Source: UBA1014 sp964344035 (GTDB lineage Bacteria; SAR324; NAC60-12). From it: a stretch of 63,778 nucleotides of DNA. Location: the NCBI GenBank assembly GCA_964344035.1, contig CAYFLK010000013.1, positions 1 through 63,778 of the forward strand, read 5' to 3'. A program made the translations under genes and the position numbers. Shown here one piece after another: positions 1 to 9,099 of this stretch. The notes beneath the pieces are model-generated. The model did no database searches. It was not told the origin of the DNA and saw only the letters and a program-made list of their open reading frames with translations. Position 1 is the stretch's first letter. Each line of letters opens with the position of its first letter.

Positions 1-467
1 ATTACAGTTTAGTACCGTTAGGAGGGGAAATCAACACTTAAGGAGAACAGAGCCTATTTTTTTGCAAATACCCAGATTTTGTTCCATTTTTTCCAAAATT
101 GATAAAATGGAGCAATATTGATGTTTTTTTCCATAAAAAAATCTCTACTGACACGATTTTTCGTAAATTTTTCAATTTTTTCGCCAATGGCTGTTTTTGC
201 CACTTTGGTGATGTTGTGAAAGGTACCAGTTCTCGAAGTCTTCGAGATTGTAAACCATGAAGGGAATTTGAGATTAATACGCACAGCTTTTCAGTTCCAG
301 AATCAATGTTTCAAAAAGCAGGAACTAATGCGGGGCTTGGAGCATGGAGGGAGTTGTGCTAAGCTTTTTTTCGTTCCGGGACGGGTGGATGGGATTGCCG
401 GGACCTGAACGGACTGCATCCCGGACTGAAAGGCCGGCAACCGGTCAAACAATAAAACTTAAGGGCC
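1..467. other. AT-rich intergenic leader upstream of the metY-like gene
   Basis: No convincing gene. The first 250 bases are strongly AT-rich and the weak minus-strand reading frame there has low-complexity content. The last 130 bases are GC-rich and partly palindromic, and a short stretch at about 406-452 resembles part of a SAM-I riboswitch core (GGACTG, CCCG, TGAA, CGGCAACCGG). The downstream half of such a riboswitch would not fit before the start codon at 468, so no riboswitch is called. Confidence 0.4.
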
Positions 468-1772
468 ATGGACCCCAAACTTTACAAACTGGACACACTG
501 AGTCTGCATGGCGGACAGAGGCCCGACCCGGCGACTGGCGCCCGGGCGGTGCCGATTTACCAGACGACCTCGTACGTTTTTGAAGACAGCGACCACGCGG
601 CGGCGCTGTTCAACTTAGAGCAGGGCGGGCACATTTACAGCCGCATTTCAAACCCGACTGTCTCGGTGCTTGAAGAACGCGTCGCGGCAATGGAAGGAGG
701 CGCCGGGGCGGTGGCAACCGCGTCCGGGCAGAGCGCCCTGTTCCTGACCCTGATGACCCTGCTTGACGCAGGCAGCCACATCGTTTCTTCCACCTGTCTT
801 TACGGCGGAAGCGTCAACCTGCTGCGACACACTTTGCCCCGTTTCGGCATCGAAACCACCTTTGTCCACCCGCGCGATCACGAAGGCTTTCGCGAAGCCA
901 TCCGTCCGGAAACACGGCTGGTGTTTTCCGAGATCATCGGCAACCCCGGGCTGGAAATCCTTGACCTGGAAAAAGTTTCCGGGATCGCGCATGAAGCGGG
1001 GGTTCCCCTGCTGATCGACTCGACCTTCAACACTCCCTACCTCTGCCGCGCTTTCGACTGGGGGGCGGACCTGATCACCCACTCGGTTACTAAGTGGATG
1101 GGTGGACACGGAGTGGCAATCGGGGGTGTGCTCATCGAAGGCGGAAGATTCAACTGGGAGCAGGGAAACCGTTTCCCGACCCTCACCGAACCTTATGAAG
1201 GCTACCACGGAATCAGCTTTTTCGAAGAGTTTGGGCCGCAGGCATTCGTCATGCGCGCGCGTTCGGAAGGGATGCGCGATTTCGGCCCGGCGATGAGTCC
1301 GCAGAACGCGTTTTACCTTTTGCAGGGAATCGAAACCCTGCCGGTGCGCATGCAGCGGCACATGTTGAACACGGAACGCTTGCTCGAGTTTCTGCAGTCG
1401 AGTGAAGACGTGAACTGGGTGGTCCATCCAAGCCTTCCTGAACATCCGGACCATGAACTGGCCGCGCGGCAGCTGCCGCGCGGGGCGGGGTCGATTGTGG
1501 CATTCGGAATACGCGGCGGGAGGGAAGCCGGTTCGGCTTTCATCAACTCCGTGCAGCTTGCTTCACACCTGGCGAACGTCGGCGACGCTAAAACTCTGGT
1601 GATTCACCCGGCGAGCACTACACATGCGCAGATGGATGCGGAGGCGATGAAAAAAGGGGGATTGAGCGAGGACATGATCCGCCTTTCAGTCGGGCTTGAA
1701 GACCCTGACGATTTGATCAACGATTTCAAACAGGCTCTGCGCACGGCGCGCAGGGATTCCGGCAGAAAATAA
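468..1772 (+). CDS. O-acetylhomoserine sulfhydrylase-type PLP enzyme (MetY-like)
   Basis: A 434-residue enzyme of the Cys/Met-metabolism PLP family, the usual length for MetY. The family makes homocysteine from O-acetylhomoserine and sulfide in the cytoplasm. Visible landmarks are the N-terminal TLSLHGGQ and PIYQTTSYVF motifs, YSRISNPT, the cofactor-stacking region around residues 111-114 (LYGG), DSTFNTPYLCRAFDWGAD, and the PLP lysine K209 in SVTKW. The C-terminal HPASTTHAQM is typical of sulfhydrylases rather than cystathionine beta-lyases. An alpha/beta hydrolase follows 45 bases downstream. It could conceivably use another O-acyl-homoserine or serine substrate; the family is certain, the exact substrate less so. 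Confidence 0.9.
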   Translation: MDPKLYKLDTLSLHGGQRPDPATGARAVPIYQTTSYVFEDSDHAAALFNLEQGGHIYSRISNPTVSVLEERVAAMEGGAGAVATASGQSALFLTLMTLLDAGSHIVSSTCLYGGSVNLLRHTLPRFGIETTFVHPRDHEGFREAIRPETRLVFSEIIGNPGLEILDLEKVSGIAHEAGVPLLIDSTFNTPYLCRAFDWGADLITHSVTKWMGGHGVAIGGVLIEGGRFNWEQGNRFPTLTEPYEGYHGISFFEEFGPQAFVMRARSEGMRDFGPAMSPQNAFYLLQGIETLPVRMQRHMLNTERLLEFLQSSEDVNWVVHPSLPEHPDHELAARQLPRGAGSIVAFGIRGGREAGSAFINSVQLASHLANVGDAKTLVIHPASTTHAQMDAEAMKKGGLSEDMIRLSVGLEDPDDLINDFKQALRTARRDSGRK

Positions 1773-1817
1773 CCGCCCGGGAAGAAGAGGATCACAAGCG
1801 CTAACTAAAAACCAATT

Positions 1818-2606
1818 ATGAAATTGACGGTTCACGGGAAAACTGTGTTTGCCGCCACCGGAGGACGTCCTTTTAACGTGGAACAACCGGCAGCGCTTTT
1901 CCTCCATGGCGCCGGCATGGACCACACCGTTTGGAGCCTGCAGAGCCGTTATTTCGCGTATCATGAGCGTTCGGTCCTGTCCGTGGATTTCCCCGGACAC
2001 GGGCGTTCCGCGGGACCCGCGCTGGAGGAAATCGGGATGATGGCGGACTGGGTTGACGCCCTCCTCGAATCTTGCGGGCTTGAAACCGCGGTCCTCGTGG
2101 GACATTCGATGGGCGTCCTTGTCGCGCTGGAATGCGCGGTGCGCTATCCTCAAAGGGTGCGCAGTCTCAGCCTGCTTGGCGCCGCCGGCAAAATGCCGGT
2201 CCATCCGGATTTGCTTGAATCCGCTCGTTTGGACGATCCCCTGGCCTTTGATCTGGTCTGCGCGTGGGGTCACGGCCCGCGCGGTCACCTAGGCGGATCG
2301 CCGGTGCCGGGAATGAGTTTGATCGGCGGTGGTCGTTCCCTGCTTGCTTCCGCTCCAAAAGGGGTGCTCTGGAACGACCTCAGGGCCTGTGACGAATACC
2401 GCGAGGGGCTTGATTCCGCGGCAAAAGTGGAATGCCCTGCGCTGTGCGTAATCGGTTCGGAGGACCGCATGACACCTCCGGCAAAGGGCCGGGAACTGGC
2501 GGAAGCAATCCCGGGATGCAGGGTGGTGCAGGTCCACGGCGCGGGACACATGATGATGATCGAGGATTCCCGCGCAACTCTCGAAGCGCTCAAATCGAAC
2601 GTCTGA
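1818..2606 (+). CDS. alpha/beta hydrolase
   Basis: A 262-residue single-domain alpha/beta hydrolase with no signal peptide. The oxyanion-hole motif LFLHGAGMDH is at about 27-36, the nucleophile elbow is GHSMG with S97, and the likely acid and base are D216 (in GSEDRMTPP) and H244 (in GAGHMMM). The triad is therefore complete. The gene follows the MetY-like gene on the same strand after a short gap and may share its transcript. An acyl-homoserine or ester substrate is only a guess from context; the sequence does not show specificity. Confidence 0.85.
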   Translation: MKLTVHGKTVFAATGGRPFNVEQPAALFLHGAGMDHTVWSLQSRYFAYHERSVLSVDFPGHGRSAGPALEEIGMMADWVDALLESCGLETAVLVGHSMGVLVALECAVRYPQRVRSLSLLGAAGKMPVHPDLLESARLDDPLAFDLVCAWGHGPRGHLGGSPVPGMSLIGGGRSLLASAPKGVLWNDLRACDEYREGLDSAAKVECPALCVIGSEDRMTPPAKGRELAEAIPGCRVVQVHGAGHMMMIEDSRATLEALKSNV

Positions 2607-2612
2607 ACGCGG

Positions 2613-2795
2613 ATGAATGATCTTTTTGTCAGACTGACCGGACTGATTTACCAATATCCGGAATGGTCCCTTTTCATCATTGGATGCGTTACACTGATCA
2701 TTGGGATCCTGGCCTTTGTGCAACTGCGTCGCGGGCTGGGAATATACATCAGCAAAAAACGGCTGCTAAAACAATTCCGAGTGAAATCCCCGTAA
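2613..2795 (+). CDS. small single-pass membrane protein, unknown
   Basis: A 60-residue reading frame starting 6 bases after the hydrolase stop. It has one strong hydrophobic helix at about residues 18-39 (SLFIIGCVTLIIGILAFVQL) followed by a very basic tail (RR, KKR, KRLLKQ), as expected for an inner-membrane miniprotein with a cytoplasmic C-terminus. No family is recognised. Tight spacing and the clean helix support it being real, but it is short. Confidence 0.5.
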   Translation: MNDLFVRLTGLIYQYPEWSLFIIGCVTLIIGILAFVQLRRGLGIYISKKRLLKQFRVKSP

Positions 2796-2935
2796 ACCAA
2801 GATGCTCAGCCTCAAACGGGTGCAAACGATTTCATTGCGGATTGAAGGCATGATGAATGAAGACCGCAGATCTACGATTATCACTGAAAGTTCATCAACT
2901 ATCATTCATCATTCCTCTACATCTCATTTCGGCAA

Positions 2936-4750
2936 ATGCAATTTCCTGAAATAAAATACCCTCCACATTTTCTTCCATCCGAAGGAATCGGGGGGGAATA
3001 CGGAACAACCGCGGTTTTGCCGACTATCGATGAAATCATTGAATGGAAGGAAGGCCGTGTCCGTTACACCCGGGGCTATTACCGCCTGGTTGACGGTCCC
3101 GCGTTGTCCCGGTTGCAACATGGACTTGCCGCGCATTTCGGTGTGCGTTACGGGCTGGTTTACACTTCCGGACGCACTGCCCTGCTCGAGCTTCTGGATC
3201 AGCTGCTACACCGTCATGCACAGGCGAAGGTGAAGGTGGTGACGGAAATCGCCAACCCAAGGTTTTCATTCCTGGTAGAATCGCTGCAGGCGCTGCGGCA
3301 GCCGGTAATCTGCGCTCCTGAAAACAAACCGGATAGCCTGGCGCCGTTTTCCACTTAATCACTCGAAACGCTGCTGATCGCCGTCGTTAATCCGGAATCC
3401 TGGATCACGCGGAACAGGGAATGGCTTGAATCTGTCCGCAAAGAAAAAATATCCGTCACTGTCTTCACACCATCGCTGAATGCACTCGAAAAATTTCCCC
3501 TGCCGGCGGACTACTGGGTCTCAGGATTGGAGGAATCAGGGGAGGATGACGGGCTGGACGGAGGAGTGATTTTGAGCAGCAAAGACCGCCAGATGGCGGA
3601 ACTGACAGAGGTGCGACAAAAGAGGGGGGGGATCCTTTCCCAAAGAGACGCGTCCGCATGGATTGAACGACTGCAAAACCCGGCAACTATGCCACCACCA
3701 CGGCCCTCTCCCAAAGGGGGGGGAAGCGCCTGGGATAAGGAAGTGATCCGGAGGATGTGCGAACTGGAAAACGCCGAGCACGGGTTTCTCCTTCCTTCCG
3801 GCATGAGCGCCATCACCGCGGTTATCTCTCTTTTGCGCAGACCTGCCACTCCGAAGGTGATTGTGCTCGGACTTCTCTACACCGACAGTTACGGGTTTCT
3901 GGAACGGACATACTCCGGACAATCCAACACGACCTGTTATCTGCAGGTCAGTGAAACTGACAAGTTGGAGGAAGTGCTTGACGGCAAGACCGCCTGCATC
4001 CTCACCGAGACGATCACAAACCCCCTGCTGCAGACACCGGACCTCAAAGCCATCAGCCGAATCGCGAAGGAGCGGGAAATTCCGCTTGTGGTGGACAACA
4101 CTCTCGCCACTCCGTTCAACTGCAGACCGCTTGAACTCGGGGCCGACTATGTGATCCACAGCAGCGCAAAGTATCTCTGCGGAAACAACGATCATGGCGG
4201 CGGAGTGGCGCTGACCGGGAAAGAACGCTGGGCCTGGCCCATAAGGCAGTTTCAGCGGCAGTGGGCATTGAGTATGTCCTCCAGGGAATGCGGCATTCTT
4301 TCCCGGCGCCTGCTCGATTTTGAGGAACGCATGGAACGTTTCAACCGCAATGGCGAAACACTCGCCGGTTTCCTCAAAAACCATCCTGCCGTGGATCGGG
4401 TTCATCATGGATCATTGAATCCTCCTTCAACCCCTCATGCTGGCGGCATGCTCTCCGGGTTCGGGAGCGTAGTCTCCTTTGTGCTGAAGGCCGATGACCT
4501 GGAAGGACTGAGCGCGTTTTACGACGGGCTCCCGCCGCCCATCCTCAAGGCCCCGTCGCTCGGGTCTGATCGCACGCTGGTTTGTCCCTACGCGCTGCTT
4601 GCGCATTATCATGAACCCCAATCCTTTTTCCGGGAACATGGGATCTCGCTTTACATGGTGCGGGTCGCGGCGGGGTGTGAAAAGGATTTTACCCCGGTGC
4701 TGGAATCGCTGGAAGCGGGACTCAAAGCTGCAATTCGCCGGGAGGCGTAA
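2936..4750 (+). pseudogene. trans-sulfuration PLP enzyme, interrupted by an in-frame TAA
   Basis: A second Cys/Met-metabolism PLP protein, about 604 codons and longer than the family norm of about 400. The reading frame is interrupted once by TAA at 3356-3358 (codon 141) and then continues in the same frame: 3359-3526 still translates sensibly (SLETLLIAVVNPESW) and joins the core. The core keeps the PLP lysine (SSAKYLCGN), the preceding VVDNTLATPFNCRPLELGADYV block and the family's glycine-rich motif (DHGGGVAL). The N-terminal segment before the stop is family-specific and unusual. A low-complexity stretch read as PPPRPSPKGGG comes from a palindromic repeat lodged in frame at about 3690-3726. 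Either the gene is decaying, the TAA is a sequence error, or translation restarts at 3527 to give a 407-residue enzyme. Confidence 0.7.
3690..3726. repeat. REP-like GC-rich palindrome inside the PLP gene
   Basis: CCCTCTCCC, AAA and a run of G form a small hairpin typical of dispersed REP-type repeats (compare 34661-34693). It adds an in-frame proline/glycine-rich insert to the second trans-sulfuration gene, at a point where relatives have none that I recall. Confidence 0.45.
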
Positions 4751-4775
4751 TTCCCGGGAACTGAGAACAGCCGGC

Positions 4776-6437
4776 TCAGCTTCTGACTAAGGAGAGGACG
4801 GATGAGGGTTTCTGATTTGCATGGGCCAACACCGACTGTCCGGACAACATCATGATTTCATTCCGCGTCAGCCTCGACATCGCCTGGGCCACGTCGGTAT
4901 CGCTCAAAACGGAAGTCCCTTCGGCAAGATTGTCGGCCGCCGCCGCAACATTGCTGAGGGTCTTTTCAATTGTGTTTTTTTGAAACGACCCGACATCGGT
5001 GCGGATTTCCAAAATGTCATCAATCGATTTGTCTATCAGCCTGAGCGCGTCACGGGCGCCCTGGACGTTTGTTACATCAATATCCGCGAGACTTTCAAAG
5101 TCGCTTTGGTTGACGACATTCTGCCCCAGGTTTCCCGATCGTACACTCAACAACGAGAAGGGTTCGGAATCGCCCTGGTTGGAATCCAGGTAGAACTGCT
5201 TGGATCCCTGTGATATGTGCACGTATCCCTCGACTGGAGAATCCACCGCCTGCGACTGTGGTTCAAGTTCATAGCGGGAGCCGATGCGCTGTCCCTTTTC
5301 GTCAAAAACCGGCCGTTCAACGTAATCCAATTCACGGTCGTATCGGATCCGCAGTCCCTGGGTTGGGGACCCTTCCCGCGCGGTGAGGTACTGACCCTTG
5401 CCTACCGCGGCGTAACCGGCAATGGTCCCTTCCACGTTCAGGCCTTCCATAGCATTTTCAGCCACCATCGGCCGGGGAGTCAGAACATTCGGGATGTTAC
5501 AGACAACGGAGAAGGAGTGACCGTCTCCGAATTCCTTGTGACGCAGGACAAAGACGCTGTCGGGTCTTTCAAAAATCTCAATGTCCATCCCGGACTCCGC
5601 AAACCCCTTGTTCAGCTCATACATGATCAGGTTCCTGACCTCCCGTGACATTTTTTCATAGGAGTACCGAACCGGGTCCCGGCGATGATTCTTTTGAATC
5701 TGGGCGATTTCTTTTTTCAGTTCCCCGCTCCTGGTGTCGATGCTTGCGTATTTCCCGCGGGTTGTTCCGTGGGTGCCCTGGTTGCCTTCAATTTCAGTCG
5801 GCCCGATAACCGGGTCGAGGTTTTCAAACTCCTTGACAAGGACGTGGATGCCGTCACCGATATTTTCCAAATCAAGAGGCAGCATGCCTTCAAAACGGGC
5901 GCGTGTGGCGACCTGGTTGATGTCGATCAAAAGGCCTTTTTCCGGGGTCGCGGGAGTGTATTGAGTTGCATTTACGAAAGACAGGTGGTCACCGACAGTC
6001 ACACCCTTCGAACCCATGCTGCCGTCCAGCAGCTTGATGTTTCCAAAGCGCGTGTTGCTCGCGATGCTGTCAAGCGCCTGCAGTTTCTGCTCAATCTCCA
6101 GCTGATCCGCGTCAAGCATTTCCTGGTCGTTGACCGCCTCGTTGGCCGCGTGCACCGCAAGCTGCTTCAGTTCCGTGAGCAACCCCACCACTTCCGCCAA
6201 CCCACCCTCGGCGATCTGCAGCAGCGTGGCCGACTGTTCATTATTGTCAAAAGTCTGGCGCAGCCCGGAAACCTTGTTCTTGAGGATATCTCCCATATAA
6301 ACATCCGCCGGAGCGTCCGCTGCTGCGTTGTGCTTCTTCCCAGAGGTGATCCGGCGGATCGAATCGGTAACTTGTTTCATCCGGTCATCATAGTTCCGAA
6401 GAGCATGCATGGATGTAGGGTTAGCGCTGATTCTCAT
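4776..6437 (-). CDS. flagellin
   Basis: A 553-residue flagellin, the subunit of the flagellar filament. The N-terminal D0/D1 region is clear: MRISANPTSMHALRNYDDRM, then RRITSGKKHNAAADAPADV (matching the usual I.SGKRINSAADDAAG), and an LQIAEGGLAEVVGLLTELKQLAVHAAN segment. The conserved C-terminal D1/D0 helix is also present (ALRLIDKSIDDILEIRTDVGSFQKNTIEKTL, then SDTDVAQAMSRLTRNEIMMLSGQSVLAHANQKPSSVLSLV). The central D2/D3 part (about 150-420) is variable, as expected for the exposed surface. A sigma-28 type promoter lies 48-75 bases upstream of the start. It converges with the PLP gene at 4750. FlgL-type hook protein is a less likely alternative given the C-terminal motif. Confidence 0.92.
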   Translation of the reverse strand: MRISANPTSMHALRNYDDRMKQVTDSIRRITSGKKHNAAADAPADVYMGDILKNKVSGLRQTFDNNEQSATLLQIAEGGLAEVVGLLTELKQLAVHAANEAVNDQEMLDADQLEIEQKLQALDSIASNTRFGNIKLLDGSMGSKGVTVGDHLSFVNATQYTPATPEKGLLIDINQVATRARFEGMLPLDLENIGDGIHVLVKEFENLDPVIGPTEIEGNQGTHGTTRGKYASIDTRSGELKKEIAQIQKNHRRDPVRYSYEKMSREVRNLIMYELNKGFAESGMDIEIFERPDSVFVLRHKEFGDGHSFSVVCNIPNVLTPRPMVAENAMEGLNVEGTIAGYAAVGKGQYLTAREGSPTQGLRIRYDRELDYVERPVFDEKGQRIGSRYELEPQSQAVDSPVEGYVHISQGSKQFYLDSNQGDSEPFSLLSVRSGNLGQNVVNQSDFESLADIDVTNVQGARDALRLIDKSIDDILEIRTDVGSFQKNTIEKTLSNVAAAADNLAEGTSVLSDTDVAQAMSRLTRNEIMMLSGQSVLAHANQKPSSVLSLVRS

Positions 6438-6484
6438 GGCATTTTACCTGGAAAATTCCGGTCCGTCCGAGGACCTCTATTGTC

Positions 6485-6512
6485 TTATCGGAAAGCACCC
6501 GTCAAAACTTTA
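6485..6512 (-). promoter_or_regulatory. sigma-28 (FliA) type promoter of flagellin
   Basis: Read on the minus strand it is TAAA, about 15-16 bases, then TTCCGATAA, very close to the FliA consensus TAAA-N15-GCCGATAA. It sits 48 bases upstream of the flagellin start, just beyond the end of yggS, so flagellin is probably a class-III flagellar gene with its own late promoter. Confidence 0.8.
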
Positions 6513-6516
6513 GCTG

Positions 6517-7209
6517 TCAGGCGCGTGCACCGAAAATCGCGCTGCCCACGCGGATCATGGTGGCCCCTTCAAGTATGGCCCACTCAAAATCAGCGGTCAT
6601 CCCCATGGACAACTCGCTGATGTCAGGATTTGCCAGGGATTGACGCAGACGGTCCCGGAGTTCTCGCAGTTTTGAGAATGATTGCCGAGTCCGGGTTTCC
6701 CCAAGGTTCGGCGCGGGCATGGTCATCAAGCCCCGCAATTTCAGCCATTTCAACTCCTGCACTTTCTCAGCCAGGGGGAGCAGTTCCTCCCACCCGGACA
6801 ATCCGGACTTGCTGTCCTCCGCGGATAGGTTAAGCTGTATGAGCAGGTTCAAGGGCTGTTTCCGGGCATCGCAGCGCTGCTCAAGCTTGTGCGCCAGTTC
6901 CAGTGTATCCAGGGAATGGAGCCACTGGAAGTTCCCCACACAGAAACGGGCCTTGTTCTTTTGCAGATGCCCGACCAGGTGCCATTCAATTCCGGGGACT
7001 TCCCGCAGCGCTTCAATTTTTGGCAGCGCTTCCTGCACACGGTTTTCTCCAAAGATGAGATGTCCGCGGTCGACTGCATCTTGGATCATGGAGACCGGTT
7101 TTGTTTTGCTCACTGCAATCAGGCGAATTTCAGCTGCGTCGCGGTTTGCGGCTTTTGCCGCGTTTTTTATGCGTTCATTGATGTTATTCAGCTGTTCATG
7201 AATATTCAA
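6517..7209 (-). CDS. YggS/PROSC-type PLP homeostasis protein
   Basis: A 230-residue PLP-binding protein of the YggS family, which buffers free pyridoxal phosphate in the cytoplasm. It shows the PLP lysine motif AVSKTKP, then FGENRVQE, WHLVGHLQKNK and the C-terminal phosphate-binding ELSMGMTADFEWAI plus GATMIRVGSAIFG. I place the start at a TTG (7207-7209), where family similarity begins (NIHEQLNNINERI) behind an AAGGGG ribosome site; a longer frame extends upstream to 7392 but its extra residues look non-coding and overlap the divergent selenoprotein gene. The two divergent genes share this start region. Confidence 0.9.
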   Translation of the reverse strand: MNIHEQLNNINERIKNAAKAANRDAAEIRLIAVSKTKPVSMIQDAVDRGHLIFGENRVQEALPKIEALREVPGIEWHLVGHLQKNKARFCVGNFQWLHSLDTLELAHKLEQRCDARKQPLNLLIQLNLSAEDSKSGLSGWEELLPLAEKVQELKWLKLRGLMTMPAPNLGETRTRQSFSKLRELRDRLRQSLANPDISELSMGMTADFEWAILEGATMIRVGSAIFGARA

Positions 7210-8007
7210 AGGGCCCCTTTTACAAATAGATTGAAAAACCGCCTTGGTTTGACACTGTTCAAACTGGAATTGGTGAAACGGTTCTGGCAGCAGCGTTACC
7301 GGGCGGTACCGGGAAAAGAGATCCCCTGGGCGCCCCTGCGCAAACCAGTGGCGGAAAGCACACTCGCGTTGATCACCACCGGAGGAGTGCACCTGCGGAC
7401 AGACACCCCATTCGACATGAGCGACCCTGACGGGGACCCTGATTTTCGCTTAATTCCTTCTGATGCTCAAGCCTATGAGCTGATGATCACCCATGATTAC
7501 TACGATCACCGGGACGCTGACCGGGACCCCAACCTTATTTTTCCCTGGCAGGTGGTGCGGGAACTGACTGAGCAAGGGAGGATTGGCGGACTGACCGAAC
7601 ATTTTATCTCATTCATGGGCCACATTGACGGCCCGCTGCTCAATCAGCTGATTAAAAAAACCGCGGTAGATGCCGCGGACCGCATCGAGTCGATGAACGC
7701 GGACATCGCCCTGCTCGTTCCCGCATGAGGACTCTGCAACCAGACGGTCGGCCTGGTACAACGCGAAATAGAACGTCGCGGCATTTCCACCGTCAGCATC
7801 TGCATCGGGCAGAAAATTTGTGAAACCGTCAAACCTCCACGCACCTACCATCTGCGTTACCCCTACGGTCACGCCCTCGGAGAACCGTTTCAGCATGCAC
7901 AGCAGCGCAGGATAGTTCTGGACAGCCTGGAACTGCTGGAAAGGGCAAGAACACCCGGAGTGCTGGTACACAGTCCATACCGCTGGCGGCGTCATCGATT
8001 TGAGTAA
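7198..8007 (+). CDS. GrdB-type selenoprotein (glycine/sarcosine/betaine/proline reductase family), UGA = Sec
   Basis: The frame is open from 7198 to a TGA at 7726-7728 and then continues in the same frame to TAA at 8005, giving 269 residues with selenocysteine at 177. The flanks match the small selenoprotein-B-like family of glycine/sarcosine/betaine/D-proline reductases: EIPWAPLRKPVAESTLALITTGG, HDYYDHRDADRDPN, FPWQVVREL, HFISFMGHIDGP, then VPA-U-GLCNQTVGLVQREIE and YPYGHALGEP. Cys-containing relatives carry Cys at the UGA position, and the U-x-x-C spacing is a redox motif. A SECIS-like hairpin follows the UGA. The start is uncertain: ATG 7198 overlaps yggS by 12 bases, and GTG 7273 is an alternative. 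The substrate is unknown; these short homologues lack the full GrdB subunit architecture. Confidence 0.88.
7739..7757 (+). promoter_or_regulatory. candidate SECIS hairpin of the GrdB-type selenoprotein
   Basis: ACCAG (7739-7743) pairs with CTGGT (7753-7757) around a loop containing GGTC, the apical motif recognised by SelB in Escherichia coli fdhF. The loop lies about 18 bases after the UGA, within the usual bacterial window. Confidence 0.65.
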
Positions 8008-8105
8008 ATAAAAACACAGCTGCTGTTTAGTTGTTGAGGGATTGTGGGACGCCTCACATCCCCTGAACTGTTAAAAATGGCTGCCTTCAAAGCTGAGGGG
8101 GAAGA

Positions 8106-8768
8106 TCATTGTTCCAGCAGTTCCGGTTTCCACAACCCGACCTGTCTCTCCCGCGCTTCTTTTTCCGCGGCCAGCAGTTCCTCATGTTCGGGAGGGGGCT
8201 GCTCCTCGAGCACATAAAACGACCATCCGTTGCGGATCAGCCACAGGTTGATGTTGGTGTCTCCCGTCCATACCACTCCTTCCAGCCGGTACAGTTTTTC
8301 CGAGTAATCATACTCCACGCGCACCTTGCGATTGTAAAAAGTCTTGCCCAGTTCAAAGGCAACTTTTTTCTTGAACCACGTGTTGTATTCCCTGCCGAAA
8401 CTTACCGACTGTTTGGGAGAGACGTATTTCAGCCAGACGCGGATTTCCTGGCGCGGCAGGCTGAGGTTCTTCTTGGACAGCTTGAACGTCCATTTGCGGA
8501 ACTCCGAACGGCTGTCTATGCGCACCCAGATGCTCTCCGAATCGGTCACCCTGCTGAACATACCATCCAGGATCTTCTTGCGTACGGTGCGCAGTGACTT
8601 GGATTTCTTGCGGTCATCCATCCTGCCGAAGAGCTGACTGCGGATCGATTCTGTTTCCAGCATTCCTTTTTTTTCCGCATGAACCTGCGGCGGGAGCAGC
8701 AGCACCAGCATAACCGCAGACAGCATGTGAATTAATTTAACGGCACCCCTTTTCAATCGTTTATGCAT
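8106..8768 (-). CDS. secreted staphylococcal-nuclease-like protein
   Basis: A 220-residue protein with a signal peptide (LIHMLSAVMLVLLLPPQVHA, about residues 12-31). The C-terminal half resembles SNase-fold domains: KVRVEYDYSEKLYRLEGVVW, NINLWLIRNGWSFY, then EEHEELLAAEKEAR..QVGLW, the classic thermonuclease ending. The N-terminal half (residues 35-120) is basic and does not show a clear catalytic Arg/Glu pattern, so nuclease activity is not assured. It probably acts in the periplasm or outside the cell. It is divergent from lptD. Confidence 0.65.
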   Translation of the reverse strand: MHKRLKRGAVKLIHMLSAVMLVLLLPPQVHAEKKGMLETESIRSQLFGRMDDRKKSKSLRTVRKKILDGMFSRVTDSESIWVRIDSRSEFRKWTFKLSKKNLSLPRQEIRVWLKYVSPKQSVSFGREYNTWFKKKVAFELGKTFYNRKVRVEYDYSEKLYRLEGVVWTGDTNINLWLIRNGWSFYVLEEQPPPEHEELLAAEKEARERQVGLWKPELLEQ

Positions 8769-9099
8769 GGTAATCTAACCGGGTTATTTTCTTTCAGTTA
8801 TCGCCGCTGAGTTTGTTAATAATGATGCCTATGAAAAAAGCCTGAACGGGCCCGTTTCAGTCAATGCCTGTATCCCGCCGCGGCAAGCGATGCATAATTA
8901 GAAGCAATCTATAAGTGTATGATATTACAATAGATTGACGCATCGACATACTGCAATCAATGAAACACGGCTGCATTTTACATGTGCATCAATAATAACA
9001 TGCAGACAATGCAAAAACCATGGGAAGCGCCTTGAGTGAAGGATAACCGGCAGGCAAAAAGATTGCATGTGGCAGGCTTCTCCCGTTAAATAAGCAGTT
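8769..9099. other. divergent intergenic region before lptD
   Basis: About 330 bases between the nuclease-like gene and lptD. I see an AT-rich core and a short inverted repeat (AATCTAT ... ATAGATT, near 8907-8937), which might be an operator for either divergent gene. No RNA gene or open frame is convincing. Confidence 0.35.

Noticed and set aside
54..284. AT-rich 76-residue reading frame on the minus strand
   Set aside because: Low-complexity lysine/phenylalanine composition, no ribosome site and no domain; it follows the AT-richness of the region.
406..452. SAM-I riboswitch-like sequence before metY
   Set aside because: GGACTG..CCCG..TGAA..CGGCAACC resembles part of the core, but the remaining helices cannot fit before ATG 468 and no CTTATCAAGAG-type start precedes it.
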